From: Elmis aenea
Lineage: Eukaryota > Arthropoda > Insecta > Coleoptera > Elmidae
Assembly: GCA_947652605.1 (NCBI GenBank)
Contig: CANTFG010000246.1
Coordinates: 17,401 to 81,400 of the forward strand
Reading direction: 5' to 3'
Length of the DNA stretch: 64,000 bases
The notes under the pieces are model-generated. The model was given only the letters and a program-made list of their open reading frames with translations, did not search any database and had not been told where the DNA came from. Position numbers and translations under genes: made by a program. Numbering within the stretch: position 1 is the first letter of the stretch; each line of letters opens with the position of its first letter. This document shows positions 1 to 12,800 of the stretch, piece by piece.

Positions 1-344
1 CGAAATAGTCGCTCAAGGAACATATGTATTAACTAAAGCACGGTATTTTTAGGAAATTAGTAAAAATTAAAACCAGCTCATTGAAAGACATATGCAAAAC
101 AATTGTATTTATGTAAAGAGGCGATGGATAAACTGTTCCTGTGATATACAAATCAATAATTAAAATTTTTTAGAAATAGTCGCTCAAGGAACATATGTAT
201 TAACTAAAGCACGGTATTTTTAGGAAATTATTAAAAATTAAAACCAGCTCATTAAAAGACATATGCAAAACCATTGTATTCATGTAAAGAAGCGATGGAT
301 AAACTGTTCCTGTGATATACAAATCAATAATTAAAATTGTTTAG
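1..344 (+). repeat. Tail of a B-type satellite block
   Basis: Two monomers carry variants typical of the central block: aaattagtaaaaatt, tgtatttatg and aattttttag in the first, then cattaaaagac and gaagcgatgg in the second. The same ordered pair occurs repeatedly between about 23.9 and 43.0 kb, for example near 23,930-24,220 and 42,740-43,020. From 345 on the variants become A-type. The window therefore opens at a B-to-A transition like the one near 43.5 kb, although the two junctions are not identical. Confidence 0.7.
173..343 (+). repeat. Representative satellite monomer (171 bp)
   Basis: One complete unit, given as a reference phase that starts at gaaatagtcgctcaagg and ends just before the next gaaatag at 344. 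CATATG lies at about unit positions 20-25 and 88-93. The central A/T-rich stretch (tatttttagg to aaaattaaaacc) covers roughly positions 43-72. This copy carries B-type variants (cattaaaagac, gaagcgatgg). The length is divisible by three, so a reading frame keeps its phase from unit to unit, but stops recur in each consensus unit. Confidence 0.9.
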
Positions 345-681
345 AAATAGTCGCTCAAGGAACATATGTATTAACTAAAGCACGGTATTTTTAGGAAATT
401 ATTAAAAATTAAAACCAGCTCATTGAAAGACATATGCAAAACAATTGTATTCATGTAAAAAGGCGATGGATAAACTGTTCCTGTGATATACAAATCAATA
501 ATTAAAATTGTTTAGAAATAGTCGCACAAGGAACATATGTATTAACTAAAGCACGGTATTTTTAGGAAATTATTAAAAATTAATACCAGCTCATTGAAAG
601 ACATATGCAAAACAATTGTATTCATGTAAAGAGGCGATGGATAAACTGTTCCTGTCATATAGAAATCAATAATTGAAATTG

Positions 682-698
682 TTTCGAAATAGTCGCAC
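682..698 (+). promoter_or_regulatory. CENP-B-box-like 17-mer (example; recurs in many monomers)
   Basis: The stretch tttcgaaatagtcgcac has the spacing of the CENP-B core nTTCGnnnnAnnCGGGn and agrees at TTCG, A and CG, but has CA where the core has GG (7 of 9 fixed positions). It occurs in monomers of the tttcg/gcac type; the common tttag and ttcag types lose it. A crude chance estimate with equal base frequencies is about half such a match per 171-bp monomer on both strands, so this is weak evidence. Confidence 0.2.
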
Positions 699-3600
699 AA
701 GGAACATATGTATTAACTAAAGCACGGTAATTTTAGGAAATTATTAAAAATTAAAACCAGCTCATTGAAAGACATATGCAAAACAATTGTATTCATGTAA
801 AGAGGCGATGGATAAACTGTTCCTGTGATATACAAATCAATAATTAAAATTGTTCAGAAATAGTCGCTCAAGGAACATATGTATTAACTAATGCACGGTA
901 TTTTTAGGAAATTATTAAAAATTAAAACCAGCTCATTGAAAGACATATGCAAAACAATTGTATTCCTGTAAAGAGGCGATGGATAAACTGTTCCTGTGAT
1001 ATACAAATCAATAATTAAAATTGTTTAGAAATAGTCGCTCAAGGAACATATGTATTAACTAAAGCACGGTATTTTTAGGAAATTATTAAAAATTAAAACC
1101 AGCTCATTGAAAGACATATGCAAAACAATTGTATTCCTGTAAAGAGGCGATGGATAAACTGTTCCTGTGATATACAAATCAATAATTAAAATTGTTTAGA
1201 AATAGTCGCTCAAGGAACATTTGTATTAACTAAAGCACGGTATTTTTAGGAAATTATTAAAAATTAAAACCAGCTCATTGAAAGACATATGCAAAACAAT
1301 TGTATTCATGTAAAAAGGCGATGGATAAACTGTTCCTGTGATATACAAATCAATAATTAAAATTGTTTAGAAATAGTCGCACAAGGAACATATGTATTAA
1401 CTAAAGCACGGTATTTTTAGGAAATTATTAAAAATTAAAACCAGCTTATTGAAAGACATATGCAAAAAAATTGTATTCCTGTAAAGAGGCGATGGATAAA
1501 CTGTTCCTGTGATATACAAATCAATAATTAAAATTGTTTAAAAATAGTCGCTCAAGGAACATATGTATTAACTAAAGCACGGTATTTTTGGGAAATTATT
1601 AAAAATTAAAACCAGCTCATTGAAAGACATATGCAAAACAATTGTATTCATGTAAAGAGGCGATGGATAAACTGTTCCTGTGATATACAAATCAATAATT
1701 GAAATTGTTTCGAAATAGTCGCACAAGGAACATATGTATTAACTAAAGCACGGTATTTTTAGGAAATTATTAAAAATTAATGCCAGCTCATTGAAAGACA
1801 TATGCAAAACAATTGTATTCATGTAAAGAGGCGATGGATAAACTGTTTCGGTGATATACAAATCAATAATTAAAATTGTTTAGAAATAGTCGCACAAGGA
1901 ACATATGTATTAACTAAAGCACGGTATTTTTAGGAAATTATTAAAAATTAATACCAGCTCATTGAAAGACATACGCCAAACAATTGTATTCATGTAAAGA
2001 GGCGATAGATAAACTGTTCCTGTGATATACAAATCAATAATTGAAATTGTTTCGAAATAGTCGCACAAGGAACATATGTATTAACTAAAGCACGGTATTT
2101 TTAGGAAAATATTAAAAATTAAAACCAGCTCATTGAAAGACATATGCAAAACAATTGTATTCATGTAAAGAGGCGATGGATAAACTGTTCCTGTCATATA
2201 CAAATCAATAATTGAAATTGTTTCGAAATAGTAGCACAAGGAACATATGTATTAACTAAAGCACGGTATTTTTAGGAAAATATTAAAAATTAAAACCAGC
2301 TCATTGAAAGACATGCAAAACAATTTTATTCATGTAAAAAGGCGATGGATAAACTGTTCCTGTGATATACAAATCAATAATTAAAATTGTTTAGAAATAG
2401 TCGCACAAGGAACATATGTATTAACTAAAGCACGGTATTTTTAGGAAATTATTAAAAATTAATACCAGCTCATTGAAAGACATACGCCAAACAATTGTAT
2501 TCATGTAAAGAGGCGATAGATAAACTGTTCCTGTGATATACAAATCAATAATTGAAATTGTTTCGAAATAGTCGCACAAGGAACATATGTATTAACTAAT
2601 GCACGGTATTTTTAGGAAATTATTAAAAATTAAAACCAGCTCATTGAAAGACATATGCAAAACAATTGTATTCATGTAAAGAGGCGATGGATAAACTGTT
2701 CCTGTCATATACAAATCAATAATTGAAATTGTTTCGAAATAGTCGCACAAGGAACATATGTATTATCTAAAGCACGGTATTTTTAGGAAATTATTAAAAA
2801 TTAAAACCAGCTCATTGAAAGACATATGCAAAACAATTGTATTCATGTAAAGAGGCGATGGATAAACTGTTCCTGTGATATACAAATCAATAATTTAAAT
2901 TGTTCAGAAATAGTCGCTCAAATAACATATGTATTAACTAATGCACGGTATTTTTAGGAAATTATTAAAAATTAAAACCAGCTCATTGAAAGACATATGC
3001 AAAACAATTGTATTCCTGTAAAGAGGCGATGGATAAACTGTTCCTGTGATATACAAATCAATAATTAAAATTGTTTAGAAATAGTCGCTCAAGGAACATA
3101 TGTATTAACTAAAGCATGGTATTTTTAGGAAATTATTAAAAATTAAAACCAGCTCATTGAAAGACATATGCAAAACAATTGTATTCCTGTAAAGAGGCGA
3201 TGGATAAACTGTTCCTGTGATATACAAATCAATAATTAAAATTGTTTAGAAATAGTCGCTCAAGGAACATATGTATTAACTAAAGCACGGTATTTTTAGG
3301 AAATTATTAAAAATTAAAACCAGCTCATTGAAAGACATATGCAAAACAATTGTATTCCTGTAAAAAGGCGATGGATAAACTGTTCCTGTGATATACAAAT
3401 CAATAATTAAAATTGTTTAGAAAGAGTCGCTCAAGGAACATATGTATTAACTAATGCACGGTATTTTTGGGAAATTATTAAAAATTAAAACCAGCTTATT
3501 GAAAGACATATGCAAAAAAATTGTATTCCTGTAAAGAGGCGATGGATAAACTGTTCCTGTGATATACAAATCAATAATTAAAATTGTTTAAAAATAGTCG

Positions 3601-5677
3601 CTCAAGGAACATATGTATTAACTAAAGCACGGTATTTTTGGGAAATTATTAAAAATTAAAACCAGCTCATTGAAAGACATATGCAAAACAATTGTATTCA
3701 TGTAAAGAGGCGATGGATAAAATGTTCCTGTGATATACAAATCAATAATTGAAATTGTTTCGAAATAGTCGCACAAGGAACATATGTATTAACTAAAGCA
3801 CGGTATTTTTAGGAAATTATTAAAAATTAATGCCAGCTCATTGAAAGACATATGCAAAACAATTGTATTCATGTAAAGAGGCGATGGATAAACTGTTTCG
3901 GTGATATACAAATCAATAATTAAAATTGTTTAGAAATAGTCGCTCAAGGAACATATGTATTAACTAAAGCACGGTTTTTTTAGGAAATTATTAAAAATTA
4001 AAACCAGCTCATTGAAAGACATATGCAAAACAATTGTATTCATGTAAAGAGGCGATGGATAAACTGTTCCTGTGATATTCAAATCAATAATTAAAATCGT
4101 TTAGAAATAGTCGCTCAAGGAACATATGTATTAACTAAAGCACGGTATTTTTAGGAAATTATTAAAAATTAAAACCAGCTCATTGAAAGACATATGCAAA
4201 ACAATTGTATTCATGTAAAGAGGCGATGGATAAACTGTTCCTGTGATATACAAATCAATAATTAAAATTGTTCAGAAATAGTCGCTCAAGGAACATATGT
4301 ATTAACTAATGCACGGTATTTTTAGGAAATTATTAAAAATTAAAACCAGCTCATTGAAAGACATATGCAAAACAATTGTATTCCTGTAAAGAGGCGATGG
4401 ATAAACTGTTCCTGTGATATACAAATCAATAATTAAAATTGTTTAGAAATAGTCGCTCAAGGAACATATGTATTAACTAAAGCACGGTATTTTTAGGAAA
4501 TTATTAAAAATTAAAACCAGCTCATTGAAAGACTTATGCAAAACAATTGTATTCACGTAAAGAGGCGATGGATAAACTGTTCCTGTCATATACAAATCAA
4601 TAATTGAAATTGTTCAGAAATAGTCGCTCAAGGAACATATGTATTAACTAATGCACGGTATTTTTAGGAAATTATTAAAAATTAAAACCAGCTCATTGAA
4701 AGACATATGCAAAACAATTGTATTCCTGTAAAGAGGCGATGGATAAACTGTTCCTGTGATATACAAATCAATAATTAAATGTTTAGAAATAGTCGCTCAA
4801 GGAACATATGTATTAACTAAAGCACGGTATTTTTAGGAAATTATTAAAAATTAAAACCAGCTCATTGAAAGACATATGCAAAACAATTGTATTCATGTAA
4901 AAAGGCGATGGATAAACTGTTCCTGTGATATACAAATCAATAATTAAAATTGTTTAGAAATAGTCGCACAAGGAACATATGTATTAACTAAAGCACGGTA
5001 TTTTTAGGAAATTATTAAAAATTAATACCAGCTCATTGAAAGACATATGCAAAACAATTGTATTCATGTAAAGAGGCGATGGATAAACTGTTCCTGTCAT
5101 ATAGAAATCAATAATTGAAATTGTTTCGAAATAGTCGCACAAGGAACATATGTATTAACTAAAAGCACGGTATTTTTAGGAAATTATTAAAAATTAAAAC
5201 CAGCTCATTGAAAGACATATGCAAAACAATTGTATTCATGTAAAGAGGCGATGGATAAACTGTTCCTGTGATATACAAATCAATAATTAAAATTGTTCAG
5301 AAATAGTCGCTCAAGGAACATATGTATTAACTAATGCACGGTATTTTTAGGAAATTATTAAAAATTAAAACCAGCTCATTGAAAGACATATGCAAAACAA
5401 TTGTATTCCTGTAAAGAGGCGATGGATAAACTGTTCCTGTGATATACAAATCAATAATTAAAATTGTTTAGAAATAGTCGCTCAAGGAACATTTTGTATT
5501 AACTAAAGCACGGTATTTTTAGGAAATTATTAAAAATTAAAACCAGCTCATTGAAAGACATATGCAAAACAATTGTATTCATGTAAAAAGGCGATGGATA
5601 AACTGTTCCTGTGATATACAAATCAATAATTAAAATTGTTTAGAAATAGTCGCACAAGGAACATATGTATTAACTAA

Positions 5678-5817
5678 TGGTGCCTGTACACCTGAGAGTA
5701 AAGTACTCTCGAGAGTAGCGTCGCCAAGAATACAGCCCCTGAGAGTAACTCGCGATTGGCTGTATCCTTGGCGACGCTACTCTCGAGAGTACTTTACTCT
5801 CAGGTGTACAGGCACCA
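5678..5817. mobile_element. M1 copy 1: 140-bp fold-back MITE
   Basis: A 140-bp insert interrupts a monomer at attaacTAAagcacgg. It begins TGGTGCCTGTACACC and ends with the reverse complement. The two arms are 60 bp each with one mismatch (caagaatac against caaggatac), around a 20-bp loop at 5,738-5,757. The 3-bp target TAA is duplicated (5,675-5,677 and 5,818-5,820); intact monomers hold it once. A TAA target would suit the TWA preference of PIF/Harbinger elements, but the family is not proven. The arms contain smaller palindromes (tgtaca, actctcgagagt), and the loop repeats cctgagagta from the arm. There is no coding capacity, so movement would depend on a transposase encoded elsewhere. Confidence 0.9.
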
Positions 5818-7254
5818 TAAAGCACGGTATTTTTAGGAAATTATTAAAAATTAATACCAGCTCATTGAAAGACATATGCAAAACAATTGTATTCATGTAA
5901 AGAGGCGATTGATAAACTGTTCCTGTGATATACAAATCAATAATTGAAATTGTTTCGAAATAGTAGCACAAGGAACATATGTATTAACTAAAGCACGGTA
6001 TTTTTAGGAAATTATTAAAAATTAATACCAGCTCATTGAAAGACATATGCAAAACAATTGTATTCATGTAAAGAGGCGATTAATAAACTGTTCCTGTGAT
6101 ATACAAATCAATAATTGAAATTGTTTCGAAATAGTAGCACAAGGAACATATGTATTAACTAAAGCACGGTATTTTTAGGAAAATATTAAAAATTAAAACC
6201 AGCTCATTGAAAGACATGCAAAACAATTTTATTCATGTAAAAAGGCGATGGATAAACTGTTCCTGTGATATACAAATCAATAATTAAAATTGTTTAGAAA
6301 TAGTCGCACAAGGAACATATGTATTAACTAAAGCACGGTATTTTTAGGAAATTATTAAAAATTAATACCAGCTCATTGAAAGACATACGCCAAACAATTG
6401 TATTTATGTAAAGAGGCGATAGATAAACTGTTCCTGTGATATACAAATCAATAATTGAAATTGTTTCGAAATAGTCGCACAAGGAACATATGTATTAACT
6501 AATGCACGGTATTTTTAGGAAATTATTAAAAATTAAAACCAGCTCATTGAAAGACATATGCAAAACAATTGTATTCATGTAAAGAGGCGATGGATAAACT
6601 GTTCCTGTCATATACAAATCAATAATTGAAATTGTTTCGAAATAGTCGCACAAGGAACATATGTATTATCTAAAGCACGGTATTTTTAGGAAATTATTAA
6701 AAATTAAAACCAGCTCATTGAAAGACATATGCAAAACAATTGTATTCATGTAAAGAGGCGATGGATAAACTGTTCCTGTGATATACAAATCAATAATTTA
6801 AATTGTTCAGAAATAGTCGCTCAAATAACATATGTATTAACTAATGCACGGTATTTTTAGGAAATTATTAAAAATTAAAACCAGCTCATTGAAAGACATA
6901 TGCAAAACAATTGTATTCCTGTAAAGAGGCGATGGATAAACTGTTCCTGTGATATACAAATCAATAATTAAAATTGTTTAGAAATAGTCGCTCAAGGAAC
7001 ATATGTATTAACTAAAGCATGGTATTTTTAGGAAATTATTAAAAATTAAAACCAGCTCATTGAAAGACATATGCAAAACAATTGTATTCCTGTAAAGAGG
7101 CGATGGATAAACTGTTCCTGTGATATACAAATCAATAATTAAAATTGTTTAGAAATAGTCGCTCAAGGAACATATGTATTAACTAAAGCACGGTATTTTT
7201 AGGAAATTATTAAAAATTAAAACCAGCTCATTGAAAGACATATGCAAAACAATT

Positions 7255-7620
7255 GTATTCATGTAAAGAGGCGATAGATAAACTGTTCCTGTGATATACA
7301 AATCAATAATTGAAATTGTTTCGAAATAGTCGCACAAGGAACATATGTATTAACTAATGCACGGTATTTTTAGGAAATTATTAAAAATTAAAACCAGCTC
7401 ATTGAAAGACATATGCAAAACAATTGTATTCATGTAAAGAGGCGATGGATAAACTGTTCCTGTGATATACAAATCAATAATTAAAATTGTTTCGAAATAG
7501 TCGCTCAAGGAACATATGTATTAACTAAAGCACGGTATTTTTAGGAAATTATTAAAAATTAAAACCAGCTTATTGAAAGACATATGCAAAACAATTGTAT
7601 TCATGTAAAGAGGCGATAAA
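7255..7620 (+). repeat. Variant tract replaced within the middle A-type HOR copy
   Basis: The first and third HOR copies (about 3,352-3,717 and 11,158-11,523) share a run of variants here: taaaaaggcg, gaaagagtcgctc, cttattg and gcaaaaaaattg. The middle copy instead has gcgatagata, gtttcgaaatagtcgcac, actaatgc and gataaataaac. Markers on both sides (gcatgg upstream, tgccagc downstream) still sit exactly 3,903 bp from their partners, so about two monomers differ in sequence with no change in length. This is what gene conversion or an in-phase double exchange would leave. Confidence 0.65.
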
Positions 7621-9751
7621 TAAACTGTTCCTGTGATATACAAATCAATAATTGAAATTGTTTCGAAATAGTCGCACAAGGAACATATGTATTAACTAAA
7701 GCACGGTATTTTTAGGAAATTATTAAAAATTAATGCCAGCTCATTGAAAGACATATGCAAAACAATTGTATTCATGTAAAGAGGCGATGGATAAACTGTT
7801 TCGGTGATATACAAATCAATAATTAAAATTGTTTAGAAATAGTCGCTCAAGGAACATATGTATTAACTAAAGCACGGTTTTTTTAGGAAATTATTAAAAA
7901 TTAAAACCAGCTCATTGAAAGACATATGCAAAACAATTGTATTCATGTAAAGAGGCGATGGATAAACTGTTCCTGTGATATTCAAATCAATAATTAAAAT
8001 CGTTTAGAAATAGTCGCTCAAGGAACATATGTATTAACTAAAGCACGGTATTTTTAGGAAATTATTAAAAATTAAAACCAGCTCATTGAAAGACATATGC
8101 AAAACAATTGTATTCATGTAAAGAGGCGATGGATAAACTGTTCCTGTGATATACAAATCAATAATTAAAATTGTTCAGAAATAGTCGCTCAAGGAACATA
8201 TGTATTAACTAATGCACGGTATTTTTAGGAAATTATTAAAAATTAAAACCAGCTCATTGAAAGACATATGCAAAACAATTGTATTCCTGTAAAGAGGCGA
8301 TGGATAAACTGTTCCTGTGATATACAAATCAATAATTAAAATTGTTTAGAAATAGTCGCTCAAGGAACATATGTATTAACTAAAGCACGGTATTTTTAGA
8401 AAATTATTAAAAATTAAAACCAGCTCATTGAAAGACTTATGCAAAACAATTGTATTCATGTAAAGAGGCGATGGATAAACTGTTCCTGTCATATACAAAT
8501 CAATAATTGAAATTGTTCAGAAATAGTCGCTCAAGGAACATATGTATTAACTAATGCACGGTATTTTTAGGAAATTATTAAAAATTAAAACCAGCTCATT
8601 GAAAGACATATGCAAAACAATTGTATTCCTGTAAAGAGGCGATGGATAAACTGTTCCTGTGATATACAAATCAATAATTAAAATTGTTTAGAAATAGTCG
8701 CTCAAGGAACATATGTATTAACTAAAGCACGGTATTTTTAGGAAATTATTAAAAATTAAAACCAGCTCATTGAAAGACATATGCAAAACAATTGTATTCA
8801 TGTAAAAAGGCGATGGATAAACTGTTCCTGTGATATACAAATCAATAATTAAAATTGTTTAGAAATAGTCGCACAAGGAACATATGTATTAACTAAAGCA
8901 CGGTATTTTTAGGAAATTATTAAAAATTAATACCAGCTCATTGAAAGACATATGCAAAACAATTGTATTCATGTAAAGAGGCGATGGATAAACTGTTCCT
9001 GTCATATAGAAATCAATAATTGAAATTGTTTCGAAATAGTCGCACAAGGAACATATGTATTAACTAAAGCACGGTATTTTTAGGAAATTATTAAAAATTA
9101 AAACCAGCTCATTGAAAGACATATGCAAAACAATTGTATTCATGTAAAGAGGCGATGGATAAACTGTTCCTGTTATATACAAATCAATAATTAAAATTGT
9201 TCAGAAATAGTCGCTCAAGGAACATATGTATTAACTAATGCACGGTATTTTTAGGAAATTATTAAAAATTAAAACCAGCTCATTGAAAGACATATGCAAA
9301 ACAATTGTATTCCTGTAAAGAGGCGATGGATAAACTGTTCCTGTGATATACAAATCAATAATTAAAATTGTTTAGAAATAGTCGCTCAAGGAACATATGT
9401 ATTAACTAAAGCACGGTATTTTTAGGAAATTATTAAAAATTAAAACCAGCTCATTGAAAGACATATGCAAAACAATTGTATTCCTGTAAAGAGGCGATGG
9501 ATAAACTGTTCCTGTGATATACAAATCAATAATTAAAATTGTTTAGAAATAGTCGCTCAAGGAACATTTGTATTAACTAAAGCACGGTATTTTTAGGAAA
9601 TTATTAAAAATTAAAACCAGCTCATTGAAAGACATATGCAAAACAATTGTATTTATGTAAAAAGGCGATGGATATACTGTTCCTGTGATATACAAATCAA
9701 TAATTAAAATTGTTTAGAAATAGTCGCACAAGGAACATATGTATTAACTAA

Positions 9752-9891
9752 TGGTGCCTGTACACCTGAGAGTAAAGTACTCTCGAGAGTAGCGTCGCCA
9801 AGGATACAGCCCCTGAGAGTAACTCGCGATTGGCTGTATCCTTGGCGACGCTACTCTCGAGAGTACTTTACTCTCAGGTGTACAGGCACCA
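9752..9891. mobile_element. M1 copy 2: 140-bp fold-back MITE, perfect arms
   Basis: Second copy of the same hairpin element at the same place in the same kind of monomer, again with TAA on both sides (9,749-9,751 and 9,892-9,894). The 60-bp arms are perfectly complementary here, so this copy probably keeps the ancestral base where copy 1 has A instead of G. Flanking monomers match those of copy 1, including gattgataaac and tagtagcac downstream. This copy therefore arose by duplication of the satellite HOR, not by a second transposition. A 60-bp perfect palindrome could form a cruciform or hairpin RNA; that is inference. Confidence 0.9.
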
Positions 9892-12800
9892 TAAAGCACG
9901 GTATTTTTAGGAAATTATTAAAAATTAATACCAGCTCATTGAAAGACATATGCAAAACAATTGTATTCATGTAAAGAGGCGATTGATAAACTGTTCCTGT
10001 GATATACAAATCAATAATTGAAATTGTTTCGAAATAGTAGCACAAGGAACATATGTATTAACTAAAGCACGGTATTTTTAGGAAATTATTAAAAATTAAA
10101 ACCAGCTCATTGAAAGACATGCAAAACAATTTTATTCATGTAAAAAGGCGATGGATAAACTGTTCCTGTGATATACAAATCAATAATTAAAATTGTTTAG
10201 AAATAGTCGCACAAGGAACATATGTATTAACTAAAGCACGGTATTTTTAGGAAATTATTAAAAATTAATACCAGCTCATTGAAAGACATACGCCAAACAA
10301 TTGTATTCATGTAAAGAGGCGATAGATAAACTGTTCCTGTGATATACAAATCAATAATTGAAATTGTTTCGAAATAGTCGCACAAGGAACATATGTATTA
10401 ACTAATGCACGGTATTTTTAGGAAATTATTAAAAATTAAAACCAGCTCATTGAAAGACATATGCAAAACAATTGTATTCATGTAAAGAGGCGATGGATAA
10501 ACTGTTCCTGTCATATACAAATCAATAATTGAAATTGTTTCGAAATAGTCGCACAAGGAACATATGTATTATCTAAAGCACGGTATTTTTAGGAAATTAT
10601 TAAAAATTAAAACCAGCTCATTGAAAGACATATGCAAAACAATTGTATTCATGTAAAGAGGCGATGGATAAACTGTTCCTGTGATATACAAATCATTAAT
10701 TTAAATTGTTCAGAAATAGTCGCTCAAATAACATATGTATTAACTAATGCACGGTATTTTTAGGAAATTATTAAAAATTAAAACCAGCTCATTGAAAGAC
10801 ATATGCAAAACAATTGTATTCCTGTAAAGAGGCGATGGATAAACTGTTCCTGTGATATACAAATCAATAATTAAAATTGTTTAGAAATAGTCGCTCAAGG
10901 AACATATGTATTAACTAAAGCATGGTATTTTTAGGAAATTATTAAAAATTAAAACCAGCTCATTGAAAGACATATGCAAAACAATTGTATTCCTGTAAAG
11001 AGGCGATGGATAAACTGTTCCTGTGATATACAAATCAATAATTAAAATTGTTTAGAAATAGTCGCTCAAGGAACATATGTATTAACTAAAGCACGGTATT
11101 TTTAGGAAATTATTAAAAATTAAAACCAGCTCATTGAAAGACATATGCAAAACAATTGTATTCCTGTAAAAAGGCGATGGATAAACTGTTCCTGTGATAT
11201 ACAAATCAATAATTAAAATTGTTTAGAAAGAGTCGCTCAAGGAACATATGTATTAACTAATGCACGGTATTTTTAGGAAATTATTAAAAATTAAAACCAG
11301 CTTATTGAAAGACATATGCAAAAAAATTGTATTCCTGTAAAGAGGCGATGGATAAACTGTTCCTGTGATATACAAATCAATAATTAAAATTGTTTAAAAA
11401 TAGTCGCTCAAGGAACATATGTATTAACTAAAGCACGGTATTTTTGGGAAATTATTAAAAATTAAAACCAGCTCATTGAAAGACATATGCAAAACAATTG
11501 TATTCATGTAAAGAGGCGATGGATAAACTGTTCCTGTGATATACAAATCAATAATTGAAATTGTTTCGAAATAGTCGCACAAGGAACATATGTATTAACT
11601 AAAGCACGGTATTTTTAGGAAATTATTAAAAATTAATGCCAGCTCATTGAAAGACATATGCAAAACAATTGTATTCATGTAAAGAGGCGATGGATAAACT
11701 GTTTCGGTGATATACAAATCAATAATTAAAATTGTTTAGAAATAGTCGCTCAAGGAACATATGTATTAACTAAAGCACGGTATTTTTAGGAAATTATTAA
11801 AAATTAAAACCAGCTCATTGAAAGACATATGCAAAACAATTGTATTCATGTAAAGAGGCGATGGATAAACTGTTCCTGTGATATTCAAATCAATAATTAA
11901 AATCGTTTAGAAATAGTCGCTCAAGGAACAAATGTATTAACTAAAGCACGGTATTTTTAGGAAATTATTAAAAATTAAAACCAGCTCATTGAAAGACATA
12001 TGCAAAACAATTGTATTCATGTAAAGAGGCGATGGATAAACTGTTCCTGTGATATACAAATCAATAATTAAAATTGTTCAGAAATAGTCGCTCAAGGAAC
12101 ATATGTATTAACTAATGCACGGTATTTTTAGGAAATTATTAAAAATTAAAACCAGCTCATTGAAAGACATATGCAAAACAATTGTATTCCTGTAAAGAGG
12201 CGATGGATAAACTGTTCCTGTGATATACAAATCAATAATTAAAATTGTTTAGAAATAGTCGCTCAAGGAACATATGTATTAACTAAAGCACGGTATTTTT
12301 AGGAAATTATTAAAAATTAAAACCAGCTCATTGAAAGACTTATGCAAAACAATTGTATTCATGTAAAGAGGCGATGGATAAACTGTTCCTGTCATATACA
12401 AATCAATAATTGAAATTGTTTCGAAATAGTCGCTTAAGGAACATATGTATTAACTAAAGCACGGTATTTTTAGGAAATTATTAAAAATTAAAACCAGCTC
12501 ACTGAAAGACATATGCAAAACAATTGTATTCATGTAAAAAGGCGATGGATAAACTGTTTCTGTGATATACAAATCAATAATAGAAATTGTTTCGAAATAG
12601 TCGCACAAGGAACATATGTATTAACTAAAGCACGGTATTTTTAGGAAATTAGTAAAAATTAAAACCAGCTCTTTGAAAGACATTCGCATAACAATTGTAT
12701 TTATGTAAAAAGGCGATGGATAAACTGTTTCTGTGATATACAAATCAATAATTAAAAATGTTCAGAAATAGTCGCTCAAGAAACATATGTATTAACTAAA

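Larger units (their letters stand above)
345..12420 (+). repeat. A-type block with 22-monomer higher-order repeat (3.9 kb)
   Basis: Rare shared variants return every 3,903 bp: the form ctcaaataac with its t at 2,923, 6,826 and 10,729; the 2-bp-shortened gacatgc at 2,311, 6,214 and 10,117; and tgccagc at 3,831, 7,734 and 11,637. Subtracting the 140-bp hairpin element and its TSD leaves 22 monomers (3,762 bp) within 2 bp. Copies look nearly identical by eye. The two hairpin elements are 4,074 bp apart, one monomer more than the HOR period, because an extra monomer follows the first element (about 6,000-6,170). Small private indels include actaaaagcac near 5,160, acattttg near 5,490 and a 2-bp loss near 4,778. 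Stretches between inserted elements hold only satellite monomers. Confidence 0.85.

Noticed and set aside
192..265. The two CATATG halves of the monomer as an ancient internal dimer
   Set aside because: Similarity beyond CATATG is short and the 68-bp spacing is not half of 171, so common origin is not supported.
5777..5971. 64-residue minus-strand open frame, repeated identically at 9,851-10,045
   Set aside because: It starts in a satellite monomer and ends in the arm of the M1 hairpin. It is duplicated only because the HOR is duplicated, and has no coding signature.
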